NCBI GenBank assembly: GCA_933228675.1
Contig: OW121741.1
Span: 81,261,919 to 81,325,918 of the forward strand
Direction: 5' to 3'
From: Stomorhina lunata
Lineage: Eukaryota; Arthropoda; Insecta; Diptera; Rhiniidae
DNA length: 64,000 nucleotides
Shown one piece after another: positions 43,201-56,433 of the stretch (its first letter is position 1; each line of letters starts with the position of its first letter). The notes under the pieces are model-generated. The model was not told the DNA's origin. It searched no databases and saw only the letters and a program-made list of their open reading frames with translations. The position numbers and the translations under genes are program-made.

Positions 43201-46200
43201 TTTTTCAAAAATTTCCTCTTTTTATCGGAAATTTTTCAAAAATTTCCTATTTTTATCGGAAATTTTTCAAAAATTTCCTATTTTTATAGGAAATTTTTCA
43301 AAAATTTCCTATTTTTATAGGAAATTTTTTCAAAAATTTCCTATTTTTATAGGAAATTTTTCAAAAATTTCCTATTTTTATAGGAAATTTTTCAAAAATT
43401 TCCTATTTTTATAGGAAATTTTTCAAAAATTTCCTATTTTTATAGGAAATTTTTCAAAAATTTCCTATTTTTATAGGAAATTTTTCAAAAATTTCCTATT
43501 TTTATAGGAAATTTTTCAAAAATTTCCTATTTTTATAGGAAATTTTTCAAAAATTTCCTATTTTTATAGGAAATTTTTCAAAAATTTCCTATTTTTATAG
43601 GAAATTTCCTATTTTTATAGGAAATTTTTCAAAAATTTCCTATTTTTATAGGAAATTTTTCAAAAATTTCCTATTTTTATAGGAAATTTTTCAAAAATTT
43701 CCTATTTTTATAGGAAATTTTTCAAAAATTTCCTATTTTTATAGGAAATTTTTCAAAAATTTCCTATTTTTATAGGAAATTTTTCAAAAATTTCCTATTT
43801 TTATAGGAAATTTTTCAAAAATTTCCTATTTTTATAGGAAATTTTTCAAAAATTTCCTATTTTTATAGGAAATTTTTCAAAAATTTCCTATTTTTATAGG
43901 AAATTTTTCAAAAATTTCCTATTTTTATAGGAAATTTTTGAAAAATTTCCTATTTTTATAGGAAATTTTTCAAAAATTTCCTATTTTTATAGGAAATTTT
44001 TCAAAAATTTCCTATTTTTATAGGAAATTTTTCAAAAATTTCCTATTTTTATAGGAAATTTTTCAAAAATTTCCTATTTTTATAGGAAATTTTTCAAAAA
44101 TTTCCTATTTTTATAGGAAATTTTTCAAAAATTTCCTATTTTTATCGGAAATTTTTCAAAAATTTCCTATTTTTATAGGAAATTTTTCAAAAATTTCTAT
44201 TTTTATAGGAAATTTTTCAAAAATTTACTATTTTTATAGGAAATTTTTCAAAAATTTCCTATTTTTATAGGAAATTTTTCAAAAATTTCCTATTTTTATA
44301 GGAAATTTTTCAAAAATTTCCTATTTTTATAGGAAATTTTTCAAAAATTTCCTCTTTTTATCGGAAATTTTTCAAAAATTTCCTCTTTTTATCGAAAATT
44401 TTTCAAAAATTTCCTCTTTTTATCGGAAATTTTTCAAAAATTTCCTATTTTTATAGGAAATTTTTCAAAAATTTCCTATTTTTATAGGAAATTTTTCAAA
44501 AATTTCCTATTTTTATAGGAAATTTTTCAAAAATTTCCTATTTTTATAGGAAATTTTTCAAAAATTTCCTATTTTTATAGGAAATTTTTCAAAAATTTCC
44601 TATTTTTATAGGAAATTTTTCAAAAATTTCCTATTTTTATAGGAAATTTTTCAAAAATTTCCTATTTTTATAGGAAATTTTTCAAAAATTTCCTATTTTT
44701 ATAGGAAATTTTTGAAAAATTTCCTCTTTTTATCGGAAATTTTTCAAAAATTTCCTATTTTTATAGGAAATTTTTCAAAAATTTCCTATTTTTATAGGAA
44801 ATTTTTCAAAAATTTCCTATTTTTATAGGAAATTTTTCAAAAATTTCCTATTTTTATAGGAAATTTTTCAAAAATTTCCTATTTTTATAGGAAATTTTTC
44901 AAAAATTTCCTATTTTTATAGGAAATTTTTCAAAAATTTCCTATTTTTTATAGGAAATTTTTCAAAAATTTCCTATTTTTATAGGAAATTTTTCAAAAAT
45001 TTCCTATTTTTTATAGGAAATTTTTCAAAAATTTCCTATTTTTATAGGAAATTTTCAAAAATTTCCTATTTTTATAGGAAATTTTTCAAAAATTTTCCTA
45101 TTTTTATAGGAAATTTTTCAAAAATTTCCCTATTTTTATAGGAATTTTTTCAAAAATTTCCTATTTTTATAGGAAATTTTTCAAAAATTTCCTATTTTTA
45201 TAGGAAATTTTTCAAAAATTTCCTATTTTTATAGGAAATTTTTCAAAAATTTCTAATTTTTTTAGGAAATTTTTCAAAAATTTCCTATTTTTATAGGAAA
45301 TTTTTATAGGAAATTTTTCAAAAATTTCCTATTTTTATAGGAAATTTTTCAAAAATTTACTATTTTTATAGGAAATTTTTCAAAAATTTACTATTTTTAT
45401 AGGAAATTTTTCAAAAATTTACTATTTTTATAGGAAATTTTTCAAAAATTTACTATTTTTATAGGAAATTTTTCAAAAATTTACTATTTTTATAGGAAAT
45501 TTTTCAAAAATTTACTATTTTTATAGGAAATTTTTCAAAAATTTACTATTTTTATAGGAAATTTTTCAAAAATTTACTATTTTTATAGGAAATTTTTCAA
45601 AAATTTACTATTTTTATAGGAAATTTTTCAAAAATTTACTATTTTTATAGGAAATTTTTCAAAAATTTACTATTTTTATAGGAAATTTTTCAAAAATTTA
45701 TTATTTTTATAGGAAATTTTTCAAAAATTTCCTATTTTTATAGGAAATTTTTCAAAAATTTCCTATTTTTATAGGAAATTTTTCAAAAATTTCCTATTTT
45801 TATAGGAAATTTTTCAAAAATTTCCTATTTTTATAGGAAATTTTTCAAAAATTTCCTATTTTTATAGGAAATTTTTCAAAAATTTCCTATTTTTATAGGA
45901 AATTTTTCAAAAATTTCCTATTTTTATAGGAATTTTTTCAAAAATTTCCTATTTTTATAGGAAATTTTTCAAAAATTTCCTATTTTTATAGGAAATTTTT
46001 CAAAAGTTTCCTATTTTTATAGGAAATTTTTCAAAAATTTCCTATTTTTATAGGAAATTTTTCAAAAATTTCCTATTTTTATAGAAAATTTTTCAAAAAT
46101 TTCCTATTTTTATAGGAAATTTTTCAAAAATTTCCTATTTTTATAGGAAATTTTTCAAAAATTTCCTATTTTATTAGGAAATTTTTCAAAAATTTCCTAT

Positions 46201-47735
46201 TTTTTTAGGAAATTTTTCAAAAATTTCCTATTTTTATAGGAAATTTTTCAAAAATTTCCTATTTTTATAGGAAATTTTTCAAAAATTTCCTATTTTTATA
46301 GGAAATTTTTCAAAAATTTCCTATTTTTATAGGAAATTTTTCAAAAATTTCCTAATTTTATAGGAAATTTTTCAAAAATTTCCTATTTTTATAGGAAATT
46401 TTTCAAAAATTTCCTATTTTTATAGGAAATTTTTCAAAAATTTCCTATTTTTATAGGAAATTTTTCAAAAATTTCCTATTTTTATAGGAAATTTTTCAAA
46501 AATTTCCTATTTTTATAGGAAATTTTTCAAAAATTTCCTATTTTTATAGGAAATTTTTCAAAAATTTCCTATTTTTATAGGAAATTTTTCAAAAATTTCC
46601 TATTTTTATAGGAAATTTTTCAAAAATTTCCTATTTTTCAAAAATTTCCTATAAAAATAGGAAATTTTTGAAAAATTTCCTATAAAAATAGGAAATTTTT
46701 CAAAAATTTCCTATAAAAATAGGAATTTTTTGAAAAATTTCCTATAAAAATAGGAAATTTTTGAAAAATTTCCTATAAAAATAGGAAATTTTTGAAAAAT
46801 TTCCTATAAAAATAGGAAATTTTCCTATTTTTTTGAAAAATTTCCTATTTTTATAGGAAATTTTTCAAAAATTTCCTATTTTTATAGGAAATTTTTCAAA
46901 AATTTCCTATTTTTATAGAAAATTTTTCAAAAATTTCCTATTTTTATAGGAAATTTTTCAAAAATTTCCTATTTTTATAGGAAATTTTTCAAAAATTTCC
47001 TATTTTATTAGGAAATTTTTCAAAAATTTCCTATTTTTTAGGAAATTTCTCAAAAATTTCCTATTTTTATAGGAAATTTTTCAAAAATTTCCTATTTTTA
47101 TAGGAAATTTTTCAAAAATTTCCTATTTTTATAGGAAATTTTTCAAAAATTTCCTATTTTTATAGGAAATTTTTCAAAAATTTCCTATTTTTATAGGAAA
47201 TTTTTCAAAAATTTCCTATTTTTATAGGAAATTTTTCAAAAATTTCCTATTTTTATAGGAAATTTTTCAAAAATTTCCTATTTTTATAGGAAATTTTTCA
47301 AAAATTTCCTATTTTTATAGGAAATTTTTCAAAAATTTCCTATTTTTATAGGAAATTTTTCCAAAAATTTCCTATTTTTATAGGAAATTTTTCAAAAATT
47401 TCCTATTTTTATAGAAAATTTTTCAAAAATTTCCTATTTTTATAGGAAATTTTTCAAAAATTTCCTATTTTTATAGGAAATTTTTCAAAAATTTCCTTTT
47501 TTTATAGGAAATTTTTCAAAAATTTCCTATTTTTATAGGAAATTTTTCAAAAATTTCCTATTTTTATAGGAAATTTTTCAAAAATTTCCTATTTTTATAG
47601 GAAATTTTTCAAAAATTTCCTATTTTTATAGGAAATTTTTCAAAAATTTCCTATTTTTATAGGAAATTTTTCAAAAATTTCCTATTTTTATAGGAAATTT
47701 TTCAAAAATTTCCTATTTTTATAGGAAATTTTTCA
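40201..47735. repeat. 31 bp CCTA/TAGG satellite, array 2
   Basis: About 240 monomers of the same 31 bp unit as array 1. Local variant runs: three-monomer clusters with CTCTTTTTATCGG near 40882, 43184 and 44351; twelve consecutive TTTACTATTTTTATAGG monomers at 45355-45705. Indels of one T or A are scattered. The right end is sharp at 47735, where a family E piece begins. Confidence 0.97.
46639..46825 (-). repeat. Inverted block of six monomers inside array 2
   Basis: Orientation switches to CCTATAAAAATAGGAAATTT with TTTTTGAAAAATTT and returns near 46825. The second junction, AGGAAATTTTCCTATTTTTTTG, is slightly rearranged. Confidence 0.9.
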
Positions 47736-47740
47736 AGAAT

Positions 47741-47950
47741 TTGAGTTACGTTGATGATTATCTCTGCAATTTGACAACTCGGCTGTGGTCGAGGGCGCTA
47801 AGTGCTGATGACGTCCTGTGGCGCATCAATCCAATCACTGAGCCGCGTTCAAAAATAATTTTTTCAGTTTTTCTCCACACTTACTTTCCTGAAATATGAA
47901 AATGAAATAACCTCAAGCCTGATTAAACCTAATTGTTCAATCAATTCTAA
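47741..47950 (+). repeat. Family E SINE-like fragment
   Basis: Close match to 29838-30060: GATGATTATCTCTGCAATTT, TGGTCGAGGGCGCTAAGTGC, GAGCCGCGTTCAAAAATAAT, CTCAAGCCTGATTAAACC. Sits exactly at the edge of satellite array 2. Confidence 0.7.
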
Positions 47951-48205
47951 AGTTCGCATAATTAATTCCCAAATAAAATTTCTTATTGTTATAGGAAATC
48001 TTTCAAATATTTCTTCTTTTTAGAGGAAATTTTTCAAAAATATCTAGTTCTTATAGGAAATTTTTAAAAAATTTCTTCATTTTATAGGAAATTTTTCAAA
48101 AATGTATTATTTTTGAAGGAAATTAAAAAAAAAATTTCTTAATTTGATAGGAAATTTTTTAAAAATTTCTTATTTGATATTTTTCAAAAATTTCTTATAT
48201 TTATA
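47951..48205. repeat. Diverged CCTA/TAGG satellite remnants
   Basis: Six or seven decayed monomers (TTATAGGAAATTTTTAAAAA types) beyond the family E piece, so the SINE-like fragment lies inside the original array edge. Confidence 0.75.
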
Positions 48206-48252
48206 GGAATCATATAGTCGGTTTGACCGACTATAGCTTTTCTGACTTGTGT
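48206..48252 (-). repeat. Family A terminal tip
   Basis: Only the end remains: CATATAGTCGGTTTGACCGA followed by TTTTCTGACTTGTG. Confidence 0.65.
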
Positions 48253-49388
48253 TTTTTTTAATTTTATATTTGCTGGAGAATACCACAATTTTCCATTTAC
48301 AAATAAATGTCATTGAAAACGATGTTGGATTCAAAGGGATTTGTTTTTTATGTAAAAAAAAATAAAATTTTAATTAAATAAAAATGTATTGAGGTTAGAG
48401 AGAAATTGGTAAATATAAAGTCAAATGTTAAATTCCAAAAAATAGAGGATAAAGATAATGAAAAATAACATTATTTTTCTTTATATAAAAGTTCTAAGAA
48501 TTACGATTTAATAACAGAAATTATAGAAATTTGTGCTATAATTGTTCAGTATTTAAAAAATATCTATAAAGAATATTATTTCATTATTTGATTAACATTT
48601 ACATCAAATCGTTTATCAAATTAAATAATCTATTATACATACATACATACATATTTACATCGATTATAATTCAATCTAGATTTACCTCATGTGAGTAAAT
48701 AATAAACAAATTATAGAATTATTTGATTATACATATGAGCTTAAAACAATTATTAGTTATAAAACAATATATTTTGTTTATCAAAATAAACAACAGAATA
48801 AAGGATATACTTTCTGTTAGTTCTTATTTGTATATAAATAGAATAATTCTATAGTCAATTTGTAATTGACTATTTGTTTGGGTAAATACTAAATAATAGA
48901 TCATGTGTTGATATTCAATAAATACAAAAATATATTTTTATTATCTGCTATTGGATATTGAGTCAATTATATTCACTACAAAACCAAATTATCCTTTAGA
49001 GTAGGATATAAATGTATATATACGAGTATTGTACATTTATAATACATATATAATTATGAGTGGTAAATAATAACATTAATAACACGCAAACTTTTACTAA
49101 TATAGAAAACATTTCAATATCATAACACTCCAGCAGTTGCAACAACAACAACAATTTTGACAACAAGGATATTAAACAAGGACTTCAGCTTTTTAAACAA
49201 TAAAAACCGCATTTTGTTCATGTAAGTTTTTGATATTGTATTTAAATAAAATTAAAACTTTAATTGCAAACAACAAAATTGCTTGATTTAATAGGAACAT
49301 GCAGATGGGGAATTATATTTGAATACCCTATATCGCTATTAAACCGTGATTTCGGGTACCCTTAGAAATTGACTTCTATATATCTATA
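48253..49388. other. AT-rich non-repetitive spacer
   Basis: Contains CATACATACATACAT at about 48638 and CAACAACAACAACAATTTT near 49140. No frame or family recognised. One of the few stretches that could be ordinary intergenic DNA. Confidence 0.4.
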
Positions 49389-49412
49389 TCTTATATTCTT
49401 AAACGAGCAATA

Positions 49413-49477
<65 letters not shown>

Positions 49478-50941
49478 GCTATCTCGAAAACGGCTCTAAC
49501 GATTTTGATAAAATTTAGACAGTGGGTATCTTTTTTGATGTATAGGTCGAAGAAGAAGGGACTTTTGGAACTTTTACCTCTAAGAGGGTAAAAACGGGTA
49601 AAAAGGGGAAACGCTATGTTTCCTAAAGTAATAGGTATAGAAACAAAATTAAAATTACGTTTTAAACAGCTTCGAAAATAAGCGGACAGGTGTTTGGTAC
49701 TTTTTTGAAACTATGTCCGATAGGGGGTAAAAAAGGGTGAAAATAGTTTTTTTGGCACCTTTTTAACCCACTCTTATATTTTAAACTAAAGAATATAGAA
49801 AGAAACTTGGTACTGCAATCAATAGATGTAAAAAAACATGAAACACGTATTTGGTACTTTTTTGATTTTGGAGCCAAAATGGGTAAAAAAGGGTTAAAAT
49901 GATAACTTAATATCTCCAAAGTAATATGAATAGGAACATTATACATTATGTTAAATGCGTTTTAAAAAAATGTACCGAATTCAATTGGCACCAAAAAAGT
50001 ACCAAATATACATATGGAACTTTTAGAAATTAGGGAATAAAAAGGGGGAAAAATTAGTATTATTTTAAACAAATGAATATTTGTCTGTATGTATGTTCTT
50101 TATAGAATAGTAAACTGTGAATTTGATTGTGTTATCCTCTTTAGCGAAGATGTTGCGGATAAGCCGGCGAAGGTTTTAAAGTTGATAAGACTAATTTCCG
50201 ACAGATGGCGCCACTGAAAATTACTAAAAATTAATTAAATCGTAAACTGTACATTTGATCATGCTATGATCTTTAGCAAAGTTGTAGCGCATGAGCCGAC
50301 GAAGGCTTTTTAGTTGGTATGAATAATTTCCGACAGGTGGCGCTACAGAAACTTACTCAAAGTCAATTTAATCGTAATCTGTACATTTAATCATGCTACA
50401 ATCTTTAGCAAAGTTGTTGCACATGAGCCGACGAAGGTTTCTTAGTTGGTATGAAGAAATTTCGACAGGTGGCGCTACTGAAATTTACTCAAAGTAAATT
50501 TAATCATATGCTGTACATTTAATCATGCTATAATCTTCAGCAAAGTTGTTACGGATAAGCCGAAGAAGGTTTATGAATTGGAATAAGCAAAGTCCGACAG
50601 GTGGCGCCACAGAAAACTACTCAAAATGAATTAAATCGTAAACTGTGCATTTGATCAGACTATAATCTTTAGCAAAGTTGTTGCGCATGAGTCGACAGAG
50701 GTTTCTGTTGATATGAATAATTTCCAAAATTATTCAAAATGAGTTAAACTGTAAACTATGCAAACTATGTGTTGGTCGGACAAAATAAATCAAATAATTC
50801 AAAACTAACTGAATATTTCTACAATGTCTTTCCTCTAAATTTATTTTAGCACTTTATAATATAAAATATATAAAAACTTTAAAATTTTCCTCAAAATACT
50901 TATCATAAAGCTCCGAGCAAGGCTCGGTCTACCAGGTACTA
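49389..50941 (+). mobile_element. Family B Helitron-like element, copy 4
   Basis: 1553 bp, nearly identical to copy 1 apart from a shorter (TA)n tract and a small deletion near 49610. Begins TCTTATATTC after A and ends GGTACTA before T. Five 132 bp units at 50105-50735. The frame at 49662-49946 is part of the repeat and has no known domain. Confidence 0.9.
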
Positions 50942-51358
50942 TATAATATAAACAAGCAAGAGTGTTATATTCGGATGTGCCGAATCTTGTATACCCACCA
51001 TCAAGTTGTGTTAAATTTAGAAATATCTCTGATATATCTACGAGGGTGCAGTTAATTCAAAATGTGGACCAAATTCGAAAAAAGTTGTTACGCTAGTTCG
51101 TATTGTTAGCAAAATATTTGGACTAAATTAGGTTGCAGGAGCTTTATAGTTTAACATTTAATAATATGTAAGTGGTTTCCCTAGTATTTACTTTGCACAA
51201 AATTTAATCTCATAACCTGGTATAGTTTAGCTTTAATAGTCTGTTCTACTTTTAATATTTAATTAGGATAAACATGTTAATACTGTATATAAAGTCTGGA
51301 CGTTGGTGCAATTTTTATATGCTGCTTGCATCTCCGAATCTTTTTGATTGTAGATATA

Positions 51359-53210
51359 AACAAGTAAGAGTGTTATATTCGGCTGTGCCGAATCTTATAT
51401 ACCCACCATCAAGTTGTGTTAAATTTAAAAACATATCTCATATATCTACAAGGGTGCAGCTAATTCAAAATCTGCACCAAAACTGGAAAAATCGCTAAGC
51501 TATTTGGTATTGTTGGTAAAACCTTTGGACTAAATTAGGTTTCCGTAGCTTTATAGTTCAACATTCAAAAATATTTTAGTGGTTTCCCCAGTATTTAATT
51601 TGATCAAAATTCGGTCTCATAACCGGGTATAATTTTACATTAATAAGTTGTTAAATACTTTTCGTTGTGATTAATATGTAGTTAGGCTAAACACGTTAAT
51701 AGTAATACGACAGGTCCATATATTTCGTTATGAGTTCCTAATGCATTCATCATATATAAAGTCTGGGCTGAACATTGATTGATGCCTATATCATTTCATA
51801 GGTGCAATATTAATATAATGAATGTACCTCCAAATCTTTTTGATTGTAGATATAAAAAGGGGATGTTATATATATATAAGAATTATAGCCAAATGTTGGC
51901 CGATTATAACAAAATTTTACACACTGGCTGGTATATATAGAGAGCTTATTCTTGCAACATTTAGTGACCATAGCTATCATAGTTTCTAATTTAATAGCTT
52001 TTAACTGGCCTTTGCTAAAATTTTTGGTTTCCGTGAGTGTTTTTCACATGAAAGCTAAAGTCAAATATGGACTGATTCCTATAAAATTTGATAAACTGAT
52101 CAAAAATTGCAAAAAACTTCCCTATTTTTTATTTAATTGTCATAACTATTACAATTGTATTCAATTTATCAGCATTAATGTGTTTTCCGGGGCGGGGTTA
52201 TATGGGAGCTCTAACTAAATTTGAACCGATTTTGTCCATTTTCAACACACATCTTTTTCAAGATATCCAAAATACTTTTTGTAAAATTTTGTCCCTCTAG
52301 CTGTTTTCGTTAAGGCGCTGTCGTGCTTTTATCTGACGGACAGACGGACATAAACAACCTTTTCTTTATGTATTTTTGTGTTTCCATAAGTTTTTTATAT
52401 AAGAGCTATAGTCAAATGGTGACCGATTGTGACGAAATTTTGCACACTGGCTGGCATTGACATAAGACTTCCTTGTGCTTAATTTAGTCTTACTAGCTCT
52501 TGTAGTTAAGGAGCTATCACGATTTTATCTGACGGACAGACGGACATAAATCCCCTTTTCTTTTTGAATTTTTGTGTTTTCGTAAGTTTTTTATATGGGA
52601 GCTAGGTCAAATAGTGACCGATTGTGACAAAATTTTGCACACTGGCTGGCATTGATATAAGACTTTCTTGTCCCAAATTTAGTGGTTATATCTGTTATAC
52701 TTTTAGATTTATTGGCATTTAAGTGTATTTTGGGTGAAATTTAGCCTGTTTTCGTAAGTTTTTTGTATGGGAACTATGGCTAAATTTGAACCGATTTCGA
52801 TGAAATTTTATATGCTGCCTAGTGCTTATCTAAAACTTCTAGATACCAAATTTTGTCATCATAACTGTCATAATTTGTCATTTATTAGCAAATAAGCGAT
52901 TAACCTAGACGAGGTTATACGGGAGCTATGGCCAAATGCTAATCGATTTTGCCCAATTTCAATGCCAAAATTTTCTCATAGATAAAGAATGTTTTTGCTA
53001 AGTTTCAGTTAGCTAGCTCTTTTCGTTTAGACGTTATCGTGATTTCAACAGACAGACAGACGGACAGACAGGCGGACATAGCTCAATCGTCTTAGAATTT
53101 CATAAGGATTCAGAATATAAATCGTTTTTGATTTTTGAACCAATATTAAGGAAATTACAAACGGAATGACAATCTCAATATACCCCCCATTCTTTTTGAT
53201 GGTGGGTATA
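51359..53210 (+). repeat. Family C inner copy, uninterrupted reference
   Basis: 1852 bp. Starts AACAAGTAAGAGTGTTATAT, hairpin TTCGGCTGTGCCGAA, then ATATACCCACCATCAAG. It holds four or five degenerate internal units with GTTTTTTATATRRGAGCTA, a GACAGACAGACGGACAGACA tract near 53050, and ends ATACCCCCCATTC facing GATGGTGGGTATA. It shares the AACAAGTAAGA start and hairpin plan with family A. No coding capacity. Confidence 0.85.
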
Positions 53211-53228
53211 AAAAGGGGATGTTATATA

Positions 53229-53940
53229 TAGTACCTGGTGACCGAGCCTTGCTTTATGATAAGCATTTTGTGCAAATATTCAGTTAATTTCGAATTATTT
53301 TATTTATTTTTTCCGATCAACTCATAGTTTGCATAGTTTACAGATTAACTCATTTTGAAAAATTTTGGAAATTGGTCATACCAACAGAAACCTCCGTCGA
53401 CTCATGCGCAACAACTTTGCTAAATATTAAGGCCTGATCAAATGCACAGTTGAAGTTGTTCATACGAACTAAGAAATCTTCGTCTGCTTATGCGTAACAA
53501 CTTTTCTAATGATTAAAACATGGTCAAATGCACAGTTTACAATTTAATTCATTTTTAGTAATTTTCAATGGCGCCACCTGTTGGACTTTGGTCATTCGTG
53601 GTCATTCAAATTAATAAACCTTCGTCGGCTTATCCGAAACAACTTTGCTAAAGATTATAGCATGATTAAATGTACAGCTTACAATTAAATTGACTTTGAG
53701 TAAATTTCAGTGGCGCCATCTGCCGGAAATTATTCACACCAACTAAAAAATCTTTGCCGGCTCATGCGCTACAACTATTCTAAAGATCATAGCATGATCA
53801 AATATATAGTTTACGATTTAATTAATTTTTAGTGATTTTCAGTGGCGCCACCTAACGGAAATTAGTTTTACCAACTTAAAAACCTTCGTCGGCTTATCCG
53901 CAACATCATCTAAAGAGCATAATATGATCAATTACAAATT
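53229..53940 (-). mobile_element. Family B Helitron-like element, copy 5, 5'-truncated
   Basis: Minus-strand copy starting at TAGTACCTGG. The terminal hairpin is damaged: GACCGAGCCTTGCTTTATG lacks part of the GCTCGG arm. The 132 bp units continue to about 53930; the TCTTATATTC end is missing. Confidence 0.8.
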
Positions 53941-54940
53941 ATTTTTACAAAATTGAATGGCTATAGCTGTCATAGTTTCTAATTTAATATCTTTTAACTG
54001 GCCTTTGCTACATTTATTTTTAGTTTCCGGGAGTGTTTTTTATATGAAAGCTATAGTCAAATATGGACCGATTCCTATAAAATTTGATATACTGATCAAT
54101 AGCATATATACCGACCAATTGCATAAAACTTCTCTATTCGAAATTTAGTCGTTATAGCTATTACAATTGTATTCATTGTAATATGGGAACTCTAACTAAA
54201 TGTCAACCGAGTGCACCCATTTTCAGTACACAACATCTGTTACATATCAAAAATACCTTTGTACAATTTTGTCTCCCTAGCTATTGTGGTTAAGGAGCTA
54301 TCGCACTTTTATCTGAAGGACAGACGGACATAAACGGACTTTTTGTATTTTTGTGTTTCCGTAAGTTTTTTATATGGGAGCTATGGTCAAATGGTGACCG
54401 ATTATCACAAAATTTTGCATACTGGCTGGTATTTACATAAGACTTAATTGTGCTAAATTTAGTGGCCAAAGCTATTACAGTTTATCATTTATTGGCATTT
54501 ATGTGTATTTCAGGGGGAATTAAGGCTGTTTCCGTAAGTTTTTTGTATGGGAGCTATGGTTAAATGTGAACCGATTTCGATGAAATATTTGTCATCATAG
54601 CTGTTATAATTTGTCATTTATTAACAAATAAGCGCTTAGCCTAGACGAGGTTATACGGCAGCTATGGTCAAATGTGAACAGATTTTGCCCGATTTCCAAG
54701 AAATGAAGAACAGTGCCAAATTTCAGTGACCTTTATTCTTTCGTTAAGGTTTTATCGTGCCAACAACAGACAGAGAGACAAACGGACAGACAGACGGACG
54801 GACATCGCTAAATAGTCTTAAAATTTCATAAGGATTCAGAATGTACTTCAATTTTGGTTTTTGAGCCAATATTAAGGAAATTACAAACGGAATGACAAAC
54901 CCAATAAATATACCCCCCATTCTTTTTGATGGTGGGTATA

Positions 54941-55140
54941 AAAATATTAAATTCTGTTAGAATCGGTTTATATTTGACAATAATCCTAATACAACGACAA
55001 CTCTTAAACGATACAACCTAAATGCCCAGAATATTAACTTTTTTTCAACTCTTAAAAACATTTATTGTCTTAACACAACAACAAAATCTAGAGACTTAAG
55101 TACAAAAAAAAATTCAATAGAAATTACTTTTTCTATAAGA
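54941..55140. other. Short AT-rich spacer
   Basis: Nothing recognised. Confidence 0.3.
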
Positions 55141-55230
55141 AATTTTCAAAAAATTTCTTATTTTTTTATAGGAAATTTTTCAAAATTTTTTTATTTTTAT
55201 AGAAAATTTTTAAAAATGTCTTATTCTTAA
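55141..55230. repeat. Diverged CCTA/TAGG satellite remnants
   Basis: Three decayed monomers (TTTTTATAGGAAATTTTTCA type) left of the composite insertion. The same satellite resumes at 56810, so the insertion split an array. Confidence 0.75.
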
Positions 55231-55410
55231 GGTACGGTCAGACTCATTAAACATTTAAATCAAATATTTTGAGTCAAATATTGTCAAAACAATATAATAA
55301 AAAATTTGCAGTCACACTTGCACATTTATTTGACTATTTTTATTTGATAAAATACAGAAAAAATACGTTCAAAGTATAAACAAAAAAACAAGTTTTATTT
55401 ATGGTCACAC

Positions 55411-56433
55411 CAGGGCTGCCAGATATGGGGTTTTGGCCCCAAAGTTGGGGATATTCAATCCTCAAAAAGGCGAAGAAATTTGGTTTGGGGCTTGGGGATA
55501 TTGTTGGGGATTCACTCAAATTTGTTGGGGATTTTTTGGGGAAATTTTAACTTTTGTGAATTTACAACTTCATATTTTATAAATAAAGGAAAATATTTTG
55601 TATTTGATTCGTTTCTTGTATAAACATTGCATCCCATTACGGGTCAGAATTCGAAAAGGAACTTTCAAACTATAAGTCAAGAAAGGTACATTTAAAATTT
55701 AATTGTTAATATTACAAATAAAAATATTAAATGAAATGGTATTACATTTACCAGATAAATTAACTATTTTCAATCAACAAATACTTTGACTTGCAAAAAT
55801 GTATAAGCCCAATATCTCAACCAAAATTAAAGAAGAAGAAGAAGAATACTCCCAAATAGATGTCTACGAAACTCAATGGAATAAACTTTCTCTTAAAAAT
55901 TGGAATACCTTATTCGAAAATGCCAAAAAACTGCGTTTTGGTGATTTTTGTCTCATTTAGTGCATTATGACAGAAGAGTTTGTGTAGGAGCTATGGTCAA
56001 ATGTGGGCCGATTTCAACAAAATTTCAAATTAAAGAGCCCCATGGCCCCACTATCTAAAAAATTATCTGTATCAAATTTTATCAAATTATCTTGAAAATT
56101 GCGACCTGTACTTTGATTACATTGTTTACGGGGGTCCAGCCAGCCAGACGAAAGGACGGACGGACTGACATCGCTAAATTAACTCAGAAACTGATTCTTA
56201 GCCTATTGGTCTAAGACAAATATTTTTATGCGTTACATACATTAACACAAACTTATTATTCCCTTTGTAATGCTTGCAAGCATACAAAACTATTTTTGTA
56301 TTAATTAAATCGATTTCTTCATTTAATTGAATAAAAAAATGTAAGCAAATATGCTTTTTTATGAATTGGGGATTTTTGGGGCTAAAAATATTTAAATTTG
56401 GAGATGGTGACCAAAAAGTATCTGGCAGCCCTG
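55411..56433. mobile_element. Non-autonomous hAT-type element, exact 8 bp target duplication
   Basis: 1023 bp with perfect 15 bp inverted ends (CAGGGCTGCCAGATA; 55411-55425 and 56419-56433). Flanked by identical GGTCACAC at 55403-55410 and 56434-56441. An 8 bp duplication and a CAGRG-type end are characteristic of hAT. Subterminal regions are rich in TTGGGGAT repeats on both sides. No transposase. A family A fragment lies inside. Confidence 0.9.
55935..56268 (+). repeat. Family A fragment inside the hAT element
   Basis: Contains GGTGATTTTTGTCTCATTTA, AGGAGCTATGGTCAAATGTG, the AGCCAGCCAGACGAAAGGAC tract and AACACAAACTTATTATTCCC. Lacks the AACAAG start and the closing palindrome. Confidence 0.7.

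Larger units (their letters stand above)
50951..54940 (+). repeat. Family C outer copy carrying two nested insertions
   Basis: Three pieces read in order as one element: 50951-51358, 53211-53228 and 53941-54940. The first break sits in GTAGATATA|AAAAGGGGATG, which is continuous in the inner copy at about 51850. The second follows GGGGATGTTATATA. The 3' end has a GACAGACGGACGGACATCGC tract and the closing palindrome to GGTGGGTATA. Confidence 0.8.

Noticed and set aside
40201..47735. CRISPR-like regular repeats
   Set aside because: Monomers are contiguous with no spacers, and the organism is a eukaryote; these are satellite arrays.
49662..49946. 94-codon frame similar to one at 26030-26215 (minus)
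   Set aside because: Both are the same place in family B copies; composition is that of the repeat and the length is not conserved.
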